From a bacterium (lineage in GTDB: Bacteria; JAJVIF01): a stretch of 64,000 nucleotides of DNA. The translations under genes and the position numbers were made by a program. Positions 33,926-42,495 of this stretch are shown here, one piece after another. The stretch lies in contig JAJVIF010000001.1 in the NCBI GenBank assembly GCA_022072165.1, positions 1,426,001 to 1,490,000 of the forward strand, given 5' to 3'. Below the pieces are notes generated by a model, which saw only the letters and a list, made by a program, of their open reading frames with translations, searched no databases and had not been told where the DNA came from. Within the stretch, counting starts at the first letter, position 1. Every line of letters begins with the position of its first letter.

Positions 33926-36340
33926 CTGCAGCAGTCGCGAGCTTCCGCCCACTGCCATCCCCGCACCACCGAACACCACGACCCACCAGGGCCAGGGCAA
34001 CGGCGCGACCGCCAGGATGCTGGCACTCGTGGGCCATTGCATCAGCAGGACTCCGCTGGCGAGTGCGAGCCCCACGATCCAGCGTCCTGCAGCACTTCCC
34101 AACGCTCCCTGCACGATCGCAGCCCAGGTACTGATGCAGATGAGACTGGCGACGATCACCCCATGCAGCAACCCTGGATCCAGCAGCCCCGACGCACGCT
34201 GGGCGATCACCCACAGGCAGAGGCCGGAGGTAGTCATCAGTCCTGTTGCTCCCAGACTCCAAAGTTCTGAGGTCGTGAAGAACGTGGCGATGGCTGCTGG
34301 GTCGAGGCGGGGGCGTCCATCGGAGTGCCCCTGAAAGGCCAGCAGCGCAGTGGGATGAATCACCAGTTCCAGCCAGACGATGTGCACCGGCAGGAGGAGG
34401 GCGGGCTGACCTGCCAGTGGTAACAACGCGGCGACCAGCACCAGCGGTGCATGGATCAGTAACAGATACGCGAAGGCGCGTCGCAGATTGGCATAGAGCC
34501 GCTGGGCTTCTCCTATGGCGGCGACGATGGTGGCGAAGTTGTCATCGAGCAACACCAGGGCGGCGACATCGCGGGTCGCCTGCGCCCCCCTGGAGCCCAT
34601 CGCAATGCCGACATCAGCCGCACGGAGCGCCGGGGCATCGTTGATCCCATCGCCGCTGACTGCAACCCGCCGATTCATGGCCCTGAGCCGCTGGACCAGC
34701 GTCAGCTTTTGCGCCGGGGTCGCCCGGGCTACGATCCGGAGCGACCGCAACGCAGCATCGGTCCACTGGTCCGCCCCGGCATCGATCTCGTCCCCGGTCA
34801 CCACCGCTGATCCGGGAGGCGCGACTCCAGCCTGTACAGCGATGGCGTGGGCGGTGGCCGGGAAATCACCGGTCACCATGATCACCTGCACGCCTGCCGA
34901 CTGACAGGCCGCAATAGCGGCTGGCACTTCCGGTCGAATGGGGTCTTCGAACGCGAGCAGGCCGAGCCATCGATAGCCAGACTCTGGGGCAGTCTGCTGG
35001 TGCGCTGGCAATTCCTGCGCGGCGACTCCAATGACTTTATGACCGGTCGCCCCCAGGGCCTCTGTCTGCTCCAGCCAGCGAGCCTGCTCGTCGAATGGCA
35101 GGGCACAGAGTTGCAGGATGGTCTCCGGCGCGCCTTTCGTCACCGCCAGCGGCGTGAGCCCGGCTGCCAGAAAAGTCGCGCGTCGACTGGTTTCGGTGTA
35201 AGGCAGGTAGGTCCCCGCTGGGAAGTCCGGCAGCGGGAGCTGGCGTGCAGCAGCCCCTTCCAGAAGGGCGCGATCGAGGGGGTCGTCCCGATACGCCCCG
35301 GTCGCCAGGACGGCCTGAGATAACAAGAGTTCAGCGCTGACATCGGCGGCAGGGACGAGATGCTCCAGACTCAGGAGTCCGGTGGTGATCGTGCCCGTCT
35401 TGTCGGTCGCGATGCAGTCGACCCGTCCGATGTGCTCGACCGCCACAAGTCGTCGGACCAGAGCATGTTGCTTCGCCAGTCGCAGCACGCCAACGCCAAG
35501 AAACGCCGAGAAGACGACGGGAAACTCTTCAGGCAGTGCGGCTATCGCCAGCGTGACAGCACTCAGCAGGGCGGTCTGCCAGGACTGGCCATAGAGGAGC
35601 TGGGCGACGAACAGCAGGACACACAGCCCGCCGGCTATGACCGTGAGTTGCCCCAATAGGCGGTCCATCGCGCGCTGGAGAGGTGTCCGTTCCTCCTGAT
35701 GCGTCTGGACGAGCCGGACAATCCCGCCGTAGCGGGTGCGGGCTCCGGTGGCGGTGACCAGCATCTCCCCGGACCCCGCCAGGAGTCGGGTACCAGCGAA
35801 GCACTGTGTGCCGCCCGTCGCGATGTCCGCACTCTTGGCCACCGGGAGGGCTTCACCGGTGAGCATCGACTCATCGATCTGGAGGGCATCCGCCTGCCAG
35901 AGCGTGCCATCTGCGGGAACCGAATCCGGGGCTTGCAGGAGCACGACATCCCCCGGCACCAGCCCAGTCGCCGGGATCTCGCGGACCTGTCCATCGCGAC
36001 GCACCCGTGCGGTCGAGGCGAGCAGACTCCGGAGTCCGGCAGTACTGGCGTGCGTCCGCCAGCTCAGCAGCAGGTCCATAAAGATGATGGGGATGAAGGC
36101 CACCAGCAGGATGATGGCCTCGCGCTGGTCGCCAATGAGGAAGTAGAGCAGGGCTGTTGCGGCGAGAAACCAGAGCATCGGATCCCGGAGGGCTGCTTTC
36201 AGGGAGTCCTTCCAGGGGGTTGCGACCGACTCCACAATCGCGTTCGGTCCATAGCGGAGCAAACGTGCCGATGCTTCATCGCTGGTGAGACCGTCCGCTC
36301 CTGTCTGGGGGGCGGCGTCAGTGGGAAGATTCCCGTTCAC
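33899..36340 (-). CDS. Cation-transporting P-type ATPase (P2-like)
   Basis: An 813-residue P-type ATPase. The N-terminal cation-ATPase domain has GLTSDEASARLLRYGPN, then ESMLTGEALPV, the actuator loop. CIATDKTGTIT carries the phosphorylated aspartate, and VAVSGDGINDAPALRAADVGIAMG is the hinge. Four to six membrane segments follow. In the fourth membrane helix, where Ca2+ ATPases have PEGLP, this protein has LPEEFPVVFS, so the cation is uncertain. Start: the GTG at 36340 overlaps the stop of the CtlX-like gene (GTGA) and is preferred over the GTG at 36352, four codons upstream. The 3' end overlaps the convergent ferredoxin gene. Confidence 0.9.
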   Translation of the reverse strand: MNGNLPTDAAPQTGADGLTSDEASARLLRYGPNAIVESVATPWKDSLKAALRDPMLWFLAATALLYFLIGDQREAIILLVAFIPIIFMDLLLSWRTHASTAGLRSLLASTARVRRDGQVREIPATGLVPGDVVLLQAPDSVPADGTLWQADALQIDESMLTGEALPVAKSADIATGGTQCFAGTRLLAGSGEMLVTATGARTRYGGIVRLVQTHQEERTPLQRAMDRLLGQLTVIAGGLCVLLFVAQLLYGQSWQTALLSAVTLAIAALPEEFPVVFSAFLGVGVLRLAKQHALVRRLVAVEHIGRVDCIATDKTGTITTGLLSLEHLVPAADVSAELLLSQAVLATGAYRDDPLDRALLEGAAARQLPLPDFPAGTYLPYTETSRRATFLAAGLTPLAVTKGAPETILQLCALPFDEQARWLEQTEALGATGHKVIGVAAQELPAHQQTAPESGYRWLGLLAFEDPIRPEVPAAIAACQSAGVQVIMVTGDFPATAHAIAVQAGVAPPGSAVVTGDEIDAGADQWTDAALRSLRIVARATPAQKLTLVQRLRAMNRRVAVSGDGINDAPALRAADVGIAMGSRGAQATRDVAALVLLDDNFATIVAAIGEAQRLYANLRRAFAYLLLIHAPLVLVAALLPLAGQPALLLPVHIVWLELVIHPTALLAFQGHSDGRPRLDPAAIATFFTTSELWSLGATGLMTTSGLCLWVIAQRASGLLDPGLLHGVIVASLICISTWAAIVQGALGSAAGRWIVGLALASGVLLMQWPTSASILAVAPLPWPWWVVVFGGAGMAVGGSSRLLQLLSRAVRR

Positions 36341-37248
36341 CACAGCTCGCACAGCAGACAGCGCATCGACCCGCCGCCCTTTTCGAGTTCCGGGATCGGG
36401 GCCACCAGGGGCTGGAATCCCCAGGAGGCCAGCGCACCGAGTCCGGCGGCACCCAGGGCGTCCGCTGCGGTCATGGACATCGCGACCAGCGCATCTCCCA
36501 GACTCAGGATGTTGCCGGCGAAGGCGGCCTGCTGCTCCGGAGTCAGTGTCAGGACCTGTGGGGCATAGCGGGCCGCGATCGCCGCCGCCATCGTGTGGTC
36601 GGCGAAACCTGCAGGGGCCATGACACAGGCGCGTCCTGCCAGAATCGCCAGGACCACATTCGTGTGGTACTCCCCCGGTGCCAGATCGAACTCCACCAGG
36701 ACTTCCAGATCCCAGTGCGCGGCCACCAGGTCGGCACCGGCGGCGTTCATGCGATCGGAGCGTCCGAGGTAGCCAATCCGCTGGCGATGATCAATCACGA
36801 GACTGCCGGTGAGTTCACAGACCGCCTCGCGTGGTTCCGACCAGTCGATGATCTGGTGATAACCAAGATCGGCCATGCGTTGTCGCAGGACTGGCCGATT
36901 GGGCTCCCCCTGCCGATCCGGATGCCGCAGGCGTCCATAGATGACCGTTCCGCCCGGGAGGGTCGCAACCGCGTTGTTGGGAAAACAGGCATCGGGCCAC
37001 TGCGGGTCGCCGGGGAGGACCTCGACCCGGAGTCCGGCAGCTTCCAGGGCCGTTACCACGCGCGCGTGTTCTTCGAGGGCGATCGCCGCATCAGCGTCAG
37101 TCGCCCGCATGTATCGGTTATCGGACGCAGCTTGCGGGCTGAGGCGGAAGCCATCCGGACGGACCATCAGCAGTCCCTGCAGCGCTGGGAGAGCAAACGA
37201 CTGATGCGGCAGGGCGCGTAACTGGTCGGGGTCACTGATCCGCAGCAT
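36337..37248 (-). CDS. Amidinotransferase-fold citrulline/arginine hydrolase, CtlX-like
   Basis: A 303-residue guanidino-group hydrolase of the CtlX/DDAH-like family. LLMVRPDGFRLSPQAASDN opens the fold, PDACFPNNAVATLPGGTVIYG carries acidic and asparagine ligands, GEYHTNVVLAILAGRACVM has the active-site histidine, and GGSMRCLLCELW near the end supplies the catalytic cysteine (Cys297 or Cys300). CtlX-type enzymes hydrolyse citrulline or related ureido/guanidino compounds. The ATG at 37248 has TATCCT (37260-37255) 6 nt upstream, excluding the longer frame, which runs into pyrD antisense. The stop is overlapped by the ATPase GTG, so the two are co-translated. Confidence 0.8.
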   Translation of the reverse strand: MLRISDPDQLRALPHQSFALPALQGLLMVRPDGFRLSPQAASDNRYMRATDADAAIALEEHARVVTALEAAGLRVEVLPGDPQWPDACFPNNAVATLPGGTVIYGRLRHPDRQGEPNRPVLRQRMADLGYHQIIDWSEPREAVCELTGSLVIDHRQRIGYLGRSDRMNAAGADLVAAHWDLEVLVEFDLAPGEYHTNVVLAILAGRACVMAPAGFADHTMAAAIAARYAPQVLTLTPEQQAAFAGNILSLGDALVAMSMTAADALGAAGLGALASWGFQPLVAPIPELEKGGGSMRCLLCELW

Positions 37249-37320
37249 GAGGGCAGGATACTCGAGGTGCCTTCCGCTCGAGGCAGTCGAAAACCGTGCG
37301 TGGCGTATCCTCTCCCCATG
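37246..37320. promoter_or_regulatory. Divergent leaderless promoters, CtlX-like gene and pyrD
   Basis: Both genes have TATCCT ending 6 nt before their ATG: minus strand 37260-37255 for the ATG at 37248, plus strand 37306-37311 for the ATG at 37318. Confidence 0.65.
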
Positions 37321-38271
37321 CTCGCGACGTCGTTCGGCTCCCTCGCACTCGCCAATCCCCTGGTAGCCGCCTCGGGGTGCTATGGCTACGGCAGCGAGTA
37401 CGCCGACCTCGTACCGCTGACTGCGTTCGGGGCGATAGTGTCGAAGGGGATCTCGCCGGAGCCCCGGGTCGGGAACCCGATTCCCCGACTGGCGGAAGTG
37501 GCGGGGCATGGACTGTTGAACTCCATCGGGCTGCAGAACCCCGGCATCGATGGCTTCCTCACCGGCAAGTGGCCGCTCATTGCCGATGCGGGGGTCCCGG
37601 TGCTGGTGAATGTCATCGGGTATTCCATGCGGGACTACGTCACGGTAATCGAACGGCTGGAGCATCTCCCCCTGGCGGGGTGGGAACTGAATGTGTCCTG
37701 CCCGAATGTCGACAAGGGGGGGATCGAAATCGGTGCGGAAGCCGCCAGTGTCGCGGAAGTGACCCGGCTCTGCTGCGCCGCGACCTCGAAGCCGGTCGTG
37801 GTGAAGCTCTCCCCCAACCAGGGCGACCCCCGTCCGTTCGCCGAGGCGGCCCTGACCGCCGGAGCGATGGGCCTGACCATCGCCAACACGTATCTGGGGA
37901 TGTCGGTGGACATCCACCGTCGCACGAGCCGTCTGGGACGGGACCATGCGGGGCTGTCGGGACCGGGCATCAAGCCCATTACGCTCCGGATGGTGCATCA
38001 GGTCTGGCAGGCCTTTCACTGTCCGATCATGGCATCCGGCGGCATCTACAAGTGGGAAGACGCGGTTGAGTACCTGATAGTGGGGGCGAGTGCCCTGGCC
38101 CTGGGGACCGTGAATTTCGTGGATCCCCAGCGTGTGGTAACTGTCCGGGAGGGGCTGGAGCGGTTCCTGGAAGTGGAGAACTGCAGCCTCGGGGAACTGC
38201 GCGGGTCCTATCGGTCGCCGCAGGAAGTCCAGGCGGCCCTGGCCGCCCGGCTGGAAGCCTCGGCTGAGTAG
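37318..38271 (+). CDS. pyrD: Dihydroorotate dehydrogenase, class 1B-like
   Basis: PyrD oxidises dihydroorotate to orotate in pyrimidine synthesis. The 317-residue protein has NPLVAASGCYGYG, IVSKGIS, WELNVSCPNVDKGG with the catalytic cysteine of class 1, and KLSPNQGD and MASGGIYKWEDAVEYLIVGASALALGT, the FMN phosphate-binding end. The Cys (rather than Ser) base in NVSCPN and the length match class 1B, normally paired with PyrK; pyrK is not in the window. The frame is open upstream, but TATCCT 6 nt before the ATG at 37318 fixes the start. Confidence 0.93.
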   Translation: MLATSFGSLALANPLVAASGCYGYGSEYADLVPLTAFGAIVSKGISPEPRVGNPIPRLAEVAGHGLLNSIGLQNPGIDGFLTGKWPLIADAGVPVLVNVIGYSMRDYVTVIERLEHLPLAGWELNVSCPNVDKGGIEIGAEAASVAEVTRLCCAATSKPVVVKLSPNQGDPRPFAEAALTAGAMGLTIANTYLGMSVDIHRRTSRLGRDHAGLSGPGIKPITLRMVHQVWQAFHCPIMASGGIYKWEDAVEYLIVGASALALGTVNFVDPQRVVTVREGLERFLEVENCSLGELRGSYRSPQEVQAALAARLEASAE

Positions 38272-38299
38272 TCATCGCAAGGGCGGCCCGTCATTGGGG

Positions 38300-38365
38300 T
38301 AAGATGCGGTGTTACGCGACGCCCCGACCGGGGCCGTTTTCATGCAAGGGGGACTCCACGAGCCC
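38300..38365 (+). promoter_or_regulatory. ahcY promoter and structured leader
   Basis: TAAGAT (38300-38305) is a probable -10. GCCCC and GGGGC (38321-38334) form a 5-bp hairpin with loop GACC, followed by CGTTTTC, and AAGGGGGA lies about 12 nt before the ATG. This resembles a small attenuator. It does not show the conserved SAH riboswitch sequence. Confidence 0.45.
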
Positions 38366-39634
38366 ATGCCGACTCTGACCTCGGACATCACCAATCCCGC
38401 CCTCGCCAGTAAGGGGCTGGACCGCATCGAATGGGCGTTTCGCGAAATGCCGGTGCTCCAGCAGATCCTGGCCCGGTTTGAGAAGGATCAGCCACTCAAA
38501 GGGCTGCGGATGGCCTGCTGCCTTCATGTCACCACGGAGACCGCGAATCTCGCCCGGGTGCTGAAGGCGGGGGGCGCGGAAGTCGCCCTCTGCGCTTCCA
38601 ATCCTCTTTCGACTCAGGATGATGTCTGCGCCAGCCTGGTGCAGGACTTCGGCATCCTGGTCTTTGCCCGACACGGCGCGGATCGTGATCAGTACTACCG
38701 GCACATCAATGGCGCGCTGGACATTGAGCCCCACCTGACGATGGATGACGGTGCAGACACGGTCACCGTGGTCCACACGGAGCGTCGGAATCTCCTGGAG
38801 ACCATCATCGGTGGCACGGAAGAAACCACCACCGGCGTCATACGGCTCCGGCAGATGGCAGCCGAAGGCGCCCTCGCCTACCCCATCGTGGCGGTGAACG
38901 ATGCCCTCACCAAGCATCTCTTTGACAACCGCTATGGCACCGGACAGAGCACCATCGATGGACTGCTGCGGGCGACCAACATCCTGCTGGCGGGCAAGAC
39001 GTTTGTCGTGGCTGGCTACGGCTGGTGCGGACGCGGGGTGGCGAGCCGGGCGAAGGGCCTCGGCGCGCATGTGGTCGTGACCGAGATCAACCCGGTCCGG
39101 GCGCTGGAGGCAACCCTCGATGGCTTCCAGGTGATGACCATGGAGGAGGCCGCTCCGCTGGCGGATTTCGTGGTGACCCTCACCGGGAATCGCGACATCA
39201 TCGACAACCGGCACATCCCGTTGCTGAAGAATGGCTGCATCGTTGCCAACTCCGGGCATTTCGACAACGAGATCGATATCCCGGCGCTCCGCGCAGCCTC
39301 CACCAACGAGCGGCTGGTCCGGGGCGGCATCATGCAGGAGTTCACCATGCAGGATGGCCGGCTGATCTATCTGGTCGGCGAAGGACGGCTGGTGAATCTC
39401 GCGGCGGCTGAGGGCCATCCGGCGGCAGTCATGGATATGTCCTTCGCGAATCAGGCGCTCTGCTCTGCCTACATGGCGAAGGAGTATCAGACGCTGGACA
39501 AGACGGTTTACTCCGTACCGGAAGCTATCGATGCCGAAATCGCCACGCTCAAGCTCGCGAGCATGGGGATCGATATCGACAAGCTGACACCGGCCCAGGT
39601 GGAGTACCTTCACTCCTGGCAGCACGGCACCTAG
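38366..39634 (+). CDS. ahcY: Adenosylhomocysteinase
   Basis: S-adenosylhomocysteine hydrolase, which recycles the product of SAM-dependent methylation. The 422-residue protein has [57 protein letters not shown], the NAD-binding Rossmann start [21 protein letters not shown], and [14 protein letters not shown]. The C-terminal [23 protein letters not shown] is typical. The ATG at 38366 has an AAGGGGGA upstream; an ATG at 38342 would place 8 extra residues before the family start. The mtnA gene at 59549 handles another SAM by-product. Confidence 0.95.
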   Translation: MPTLTSDITNPALASKGLDRIEWAFREMPVLQQILARFEKDQPLKGLRMACCLHVTTETANLARVLKAGGAEVALCASNPLSTQDDVCASLVQDFGILVFARHGADRDQYYRHINGALDIEPHLTMDDGADTVTVVHTERRNLLETIIGGTEETTTGVIRLRQMAAEGALAYPIVAVNDALTKHLFDNRYGTGQSTIDGLLRATNILLAGKTFVVAGYGWCGRGVASRAKGLGAHVVVTEINPVRALEATLDGFQVMTMEEAAPLADFVVTLTGNRDIIDNRHIPLLKNGCIVANSGHFDNEIDIPALRAASTNERLVRGGIMQEFTMQDGRLIYLVGEGRLVNLAAAEGHPAAVMDMSFANQALCSAYMAKEYQTLDKTVYSVPEAIDAEIATLKLASMGIDIDKLTPAQVEYLHSWQHGT

Positions 39635-39691
39635 TTCGTCTCACAGCACCAGGGTCCGGAGCGGTAACAGCCGGGTCCGGTTATAAAAGTA

Positions 39692-39717
39692 AACGGCGGG
39701 CGAGATCGCCCGCCGTT
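39692..39717. terminator. Perfect palindromic bidirectional terminator
   Basis: AACGGCGGGCGA and TCGCCCGCCGTT form a 12-bp palindrome. On the minus strand it is followed by TTACTTTTATAAC, terminating the 39757 lipoprotein; on the plus strand it follows ahcY. Confidence 0.75.
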
Positions 39718-39756
39718 GCTGTTTGGTACTGACATGTCGTGCATGGAGAGCGCTGG

Positions 39757-42405
39757 TTACTGCCAGACAATCCCTTCCAGCTCATACGCCGACCCGGTTC
39801 CCCACTGTGCACTCCGCCAGAAGGAGACCATCCGGCCATCCTGCGCCTGTACCGCGCCACCGTAGTTGCGCGCCCAGGGTTGTGTCGCCTGCGGCTCTTC
39901 GATGGCGTAGCCCGCGATCATGGCGGGGGTGTCGGTGTGTCGGAAGCGCTTCAGGCGCAGTTGCGTCGCACCAGCCGCCGTCGAGCCGAAAACAATGCCC
40001 CGACCGCTGGGCGAAATTTCCAGCGTCGGGCGGGGGAATCCGCCGCTAACGGTCATCACAATGGTCGGCGATGGGCTCCAGCTGGTGCCGTCGTATTGGG
40101 CCATCGCGAGCTGCATGGAGTCGTTCCGACGGAAGATCATCCAGATGAGGCCATCGGGGTCCCGGGCGAGACGGCATTCACCGGCCCGGGCGGTAGCTGC
40201 GTAGAGATTTCCTTCGGGCCCCCAGACCCCACTGTTTTGCCGGATCCAGCCGATCTGGGTCCAGGTCGGGACATCCGCCGCGACATAGGGCGTCTCCAGG
40301 TCTTCCCATGTGACAAGCCAGTCGCCATTGGAGAGACTGACAATATCGAGAGATTCGATCCAGGCGGTATAGCCACCACATCCGGCACCGATGGCTGTGA
40401 TGGTGTCCGCCCCGGCGAACTGGTCCGGACCACTCCATGACGTGCCGTTGTACTCGTAGAGATACATCTTCGACTGCGGAGCCGGCTGCCCCTGGCAGAC
40501 GAGGGAGCCCTGTGGACGCGCGACGGCGGCAAAGCCGATCCGGCCATCGACATTCAACGCCATCCGGGCAGCGGAGTACCAGTTGCCCTGGGGAGGTGCA
40601 GAAGTCACGGTCACCGGAGCCGACCAGGTACCACCGTTCTTGCGAATGTGGGTCCACTGATTGCCGGTGCCGTAGTACATGACGTGCATATCGCTGTTCT
40701 GATCAAAAAGGCTCGCGGGCATGTAGTCGCTGCCGCCGGTGGCAGGCGCGATCGTTTCCGGTGCGCTCCAGCTGGGAACCGGGCAGCCACCGTAGCTCAC
40801 CTGATCGATGCGACGACTCGGTGACTGGAAAGAGATGTACGTCAGGTAGATCGTCCCATCGGGTCCGACGACCAGCGATTCATCCCCTTCCCAGTCGAAG
40901 CGTTCGTCCCGGCCATCGTTGGTGAGCCGGACTGCCGGCTGCCAGGCGGCCGGGGTCGCGCTGACTGTAATGGTGGCGGTGGCGATGTCGCTGTTGGCGA
41001 AAGCATCGCTGACCCGCAGTCCAATGGTGAAAGTGCCTGCGGCGAGACACGGACGCCAGGCCCGGACTCCTGTGGCATCGACATCGAAGTTGCTGCCGTC
41101 GTAATCAAGGTCCCATTCGTAGGTCGCGATGGGATGGTCGCCGGGGGTGCTGGCGGAGGCATCCGCGATGGCGTCCAAACCAAGCCGGATCGCCGCGGGG
41201 TCGCAGTTGAGGATGTTTGCCTCGGCGTTCGGAGGCAGCGCTGTGTCAGGGACGCTGACCGGAAACACCTGCCAGGTGGAGTAATCGGTGATACTGACCG
41301 GCGTGGTCAGATCATCTTTGAGCCCGACCCCCTGCGCCGCATCGGTCACCTGCACGACTCCCCAATAATCGCCACCAAGCCCGCCGGCAAGATTCGTTAC
41401 CAGCGCCGTGGCGGTGAGGGGGGTCGGATCGGTCCCGCTCCCCGTGAGGCTCAGGGTCAGAGGCGAGGTGGTGATGCCCGGGACGCTCAGGGTCGCGCCG
41501 GTGACATCGCTCCCCAGCGACTGTCCATGCTTCCAGTCCCAGATGTTGACCTGATAGCTGGCGGTCGAACTGGTGTTCCCGGCCTGCAAGTCGTTGCTGA
41601 GTTCTTCAACCGTCACTTTCCATGGCGCGTTGCCCGCGAACTTCGGCAGTTCGTACGCGGGAGTCTGCCGGGATGCCCGGACCGCCGACTGGCCGTAGTC
41701 CGCCGTGAGGAGGAGGCGAGCCTGCAGGGTGGTCGCCGTACCGAGTTCAAGGCGCAGGGTATCGACCGAATTTTGGCCCGGGAAGTAAACGTTGTATCCG
41801 CTGGGATTCTGGAAGTTGAACGTTCCGGCGGTGGCATCCTCCCGGAGAATCACATAGGGCTGCAGGGTAGCGTTGGCGAAGGCCGGCGGGACCTGTGAGG
41901 TCAGCGACCACATCTGCCCGTAGCCATCGGCGTTCGTAAGGAGCCCCGGTGCGAGGGTCTGCCCCGCGCTGGTCAGCCCAATGGGAGCGTCGGTGACGAC
42001 ATAGCACTTGAGATTGAAGATCGCGAGGTCGGGGCGGGCGGCGGCCGTGAAGGGATGCGCGGAGGCGAGATCGATCTCGACCTGCGTCGGGCCTGTTTTG
42101 CGGAGCGCTTTCACGGAAAAGTTCTGTCCGAACAGCTTCGTGAACCCCGGTGTGAGACCCAGTTCACTGTAGGTGTCCCCGATCGCCTGTCCTTCATGGA
42201 CTGGTGTCACTTCGGCGGTCATCGAGGCCAGGTCCACCGTCAAATCCAGCGTCGCGACGGTCGCCGGTACGCCCCCGGAGCGTGGCAGAGGTCGCATCGA
42301 AGCATCCGCATCGGGGCTGGACGGCTCCCCGGACTGACAGCTGAGTGATCCGAGGCAACTCAGCAGAACCAGTCCCAAGCTGGAGGAAATGCGTCGGCTG
42401 TTCAT
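39757..42405 (-). CDS. Very large secreted lipoprotein, HPF/NADGY family member 4
   Basis: An 882-residue lipoprotein with lipobox LGSLSC (Cys23). The N-terminal domain has LDLTVDLASMTAEVTPV, LASAHPFTAAARPDLAIFN, NADGYGQMW and PSGYNVYFPGQNSVD. It carries the family's IWDWKHGQ motif near residue 290. A PKD-like domain follows (YEWDLDYDGSNFDVDATG, FTIGLRVSDAFANSDIATATITV). The C-terminal half has propeller-like repeats SWSAPETIAPATGG, GGTWSAPVTVTSAPP and RDPDGLIWMIFRRNDSM. The start has GAGGGAAA 5 nt upstream. It lies 90 nt downstream of the family member at 42496 and may share its transcript. Confidence 0.83.
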   Translation of the reverse strand: MNSRRISSSLGLVLLSCLGSLSCQSGEPSSPDADASMRPLPRSGGVPATVATLDLTVDLASMTAEVTPVHEGQAIGDTYSELGLTPGFTKLFGQNFSVKALRKTGPTQVEIDLASAHPFTAAARPDLAIFNLKCYVVTDAPIGLTSAGQTLAPGLLTNADGYGQMWSLTSQVPPAFANATLQPYVILREDATAGTFNFQNPSGYNVYFPGQNSVDTLRLELGTATTLQARLLLTADYGQSAVRASRQTPAYELPKFAGNAPWKVTVEELSNDLQAGNTSSTASYQVNIWDWKHGQSLGSDVTGATLSVPGITTSPLTLSLTGSGTDPTPLTATALVTNLAGGLGGDYWGVVQVTDAAQGVGLKDDLTTPVSITDYSTWQVFPVSVPDTALPPNAEANILNCDPAAIRLGLDAIADASASTPGDHPIATYEWDLDYDGSNFDVDATGVRAWRPCLAAGTFTIGLRVSDAFANSDIATATITVSATPAAWQPAVRLTNDGRDERFDWEGDESLVVGPDGTIYLTYISFQSPSRRIDQVSYGGCPVPSWSAPETIAPATGGSDYMPASLFDQNSDMHVMYYGTGNQWTHIRKNGGTWSAPVTVTSAPPQGNWYSAARMALNVDGRIGFAAVARPQGSLVCQGQPAPQSKMYLYEYNGTSWSGPDQFAGADTITAIGAGCGGYTAWIESLDIVSLSNGDWLVTWEDLETPYVAADVPTWTQIGWIRQNSGVWGPEGNLYAATARAGECRLARDPDGLIWMIFRRNDSMQLAMAQYDGTSWSPSPTIVMTVSGGFPRPTLEISPSGRGIVFGSTAAGATQLRLKRFRHTDTPAMIAGYAIEEPQATQPWARNYGGAVQAQDGRMVSFWRSAQWGTGSAYELEGIVWQ

Positions 42406-42495
42406 TGTCGTTTCCCTCTGTCTCTGACTGTGTCTCCGCTCTGCTCCTCACGTCAGGACACCTGCCGTGCTGCAGAGCGCAGCGTTGGAATGCGA

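Noticed and set aside
38306-38365. SAH riboswitch upstream of ahcY
   Set aside because: Position is right, but the conserved core sequence and pseudoknot arms are not visible; only a simple hairpin is present.
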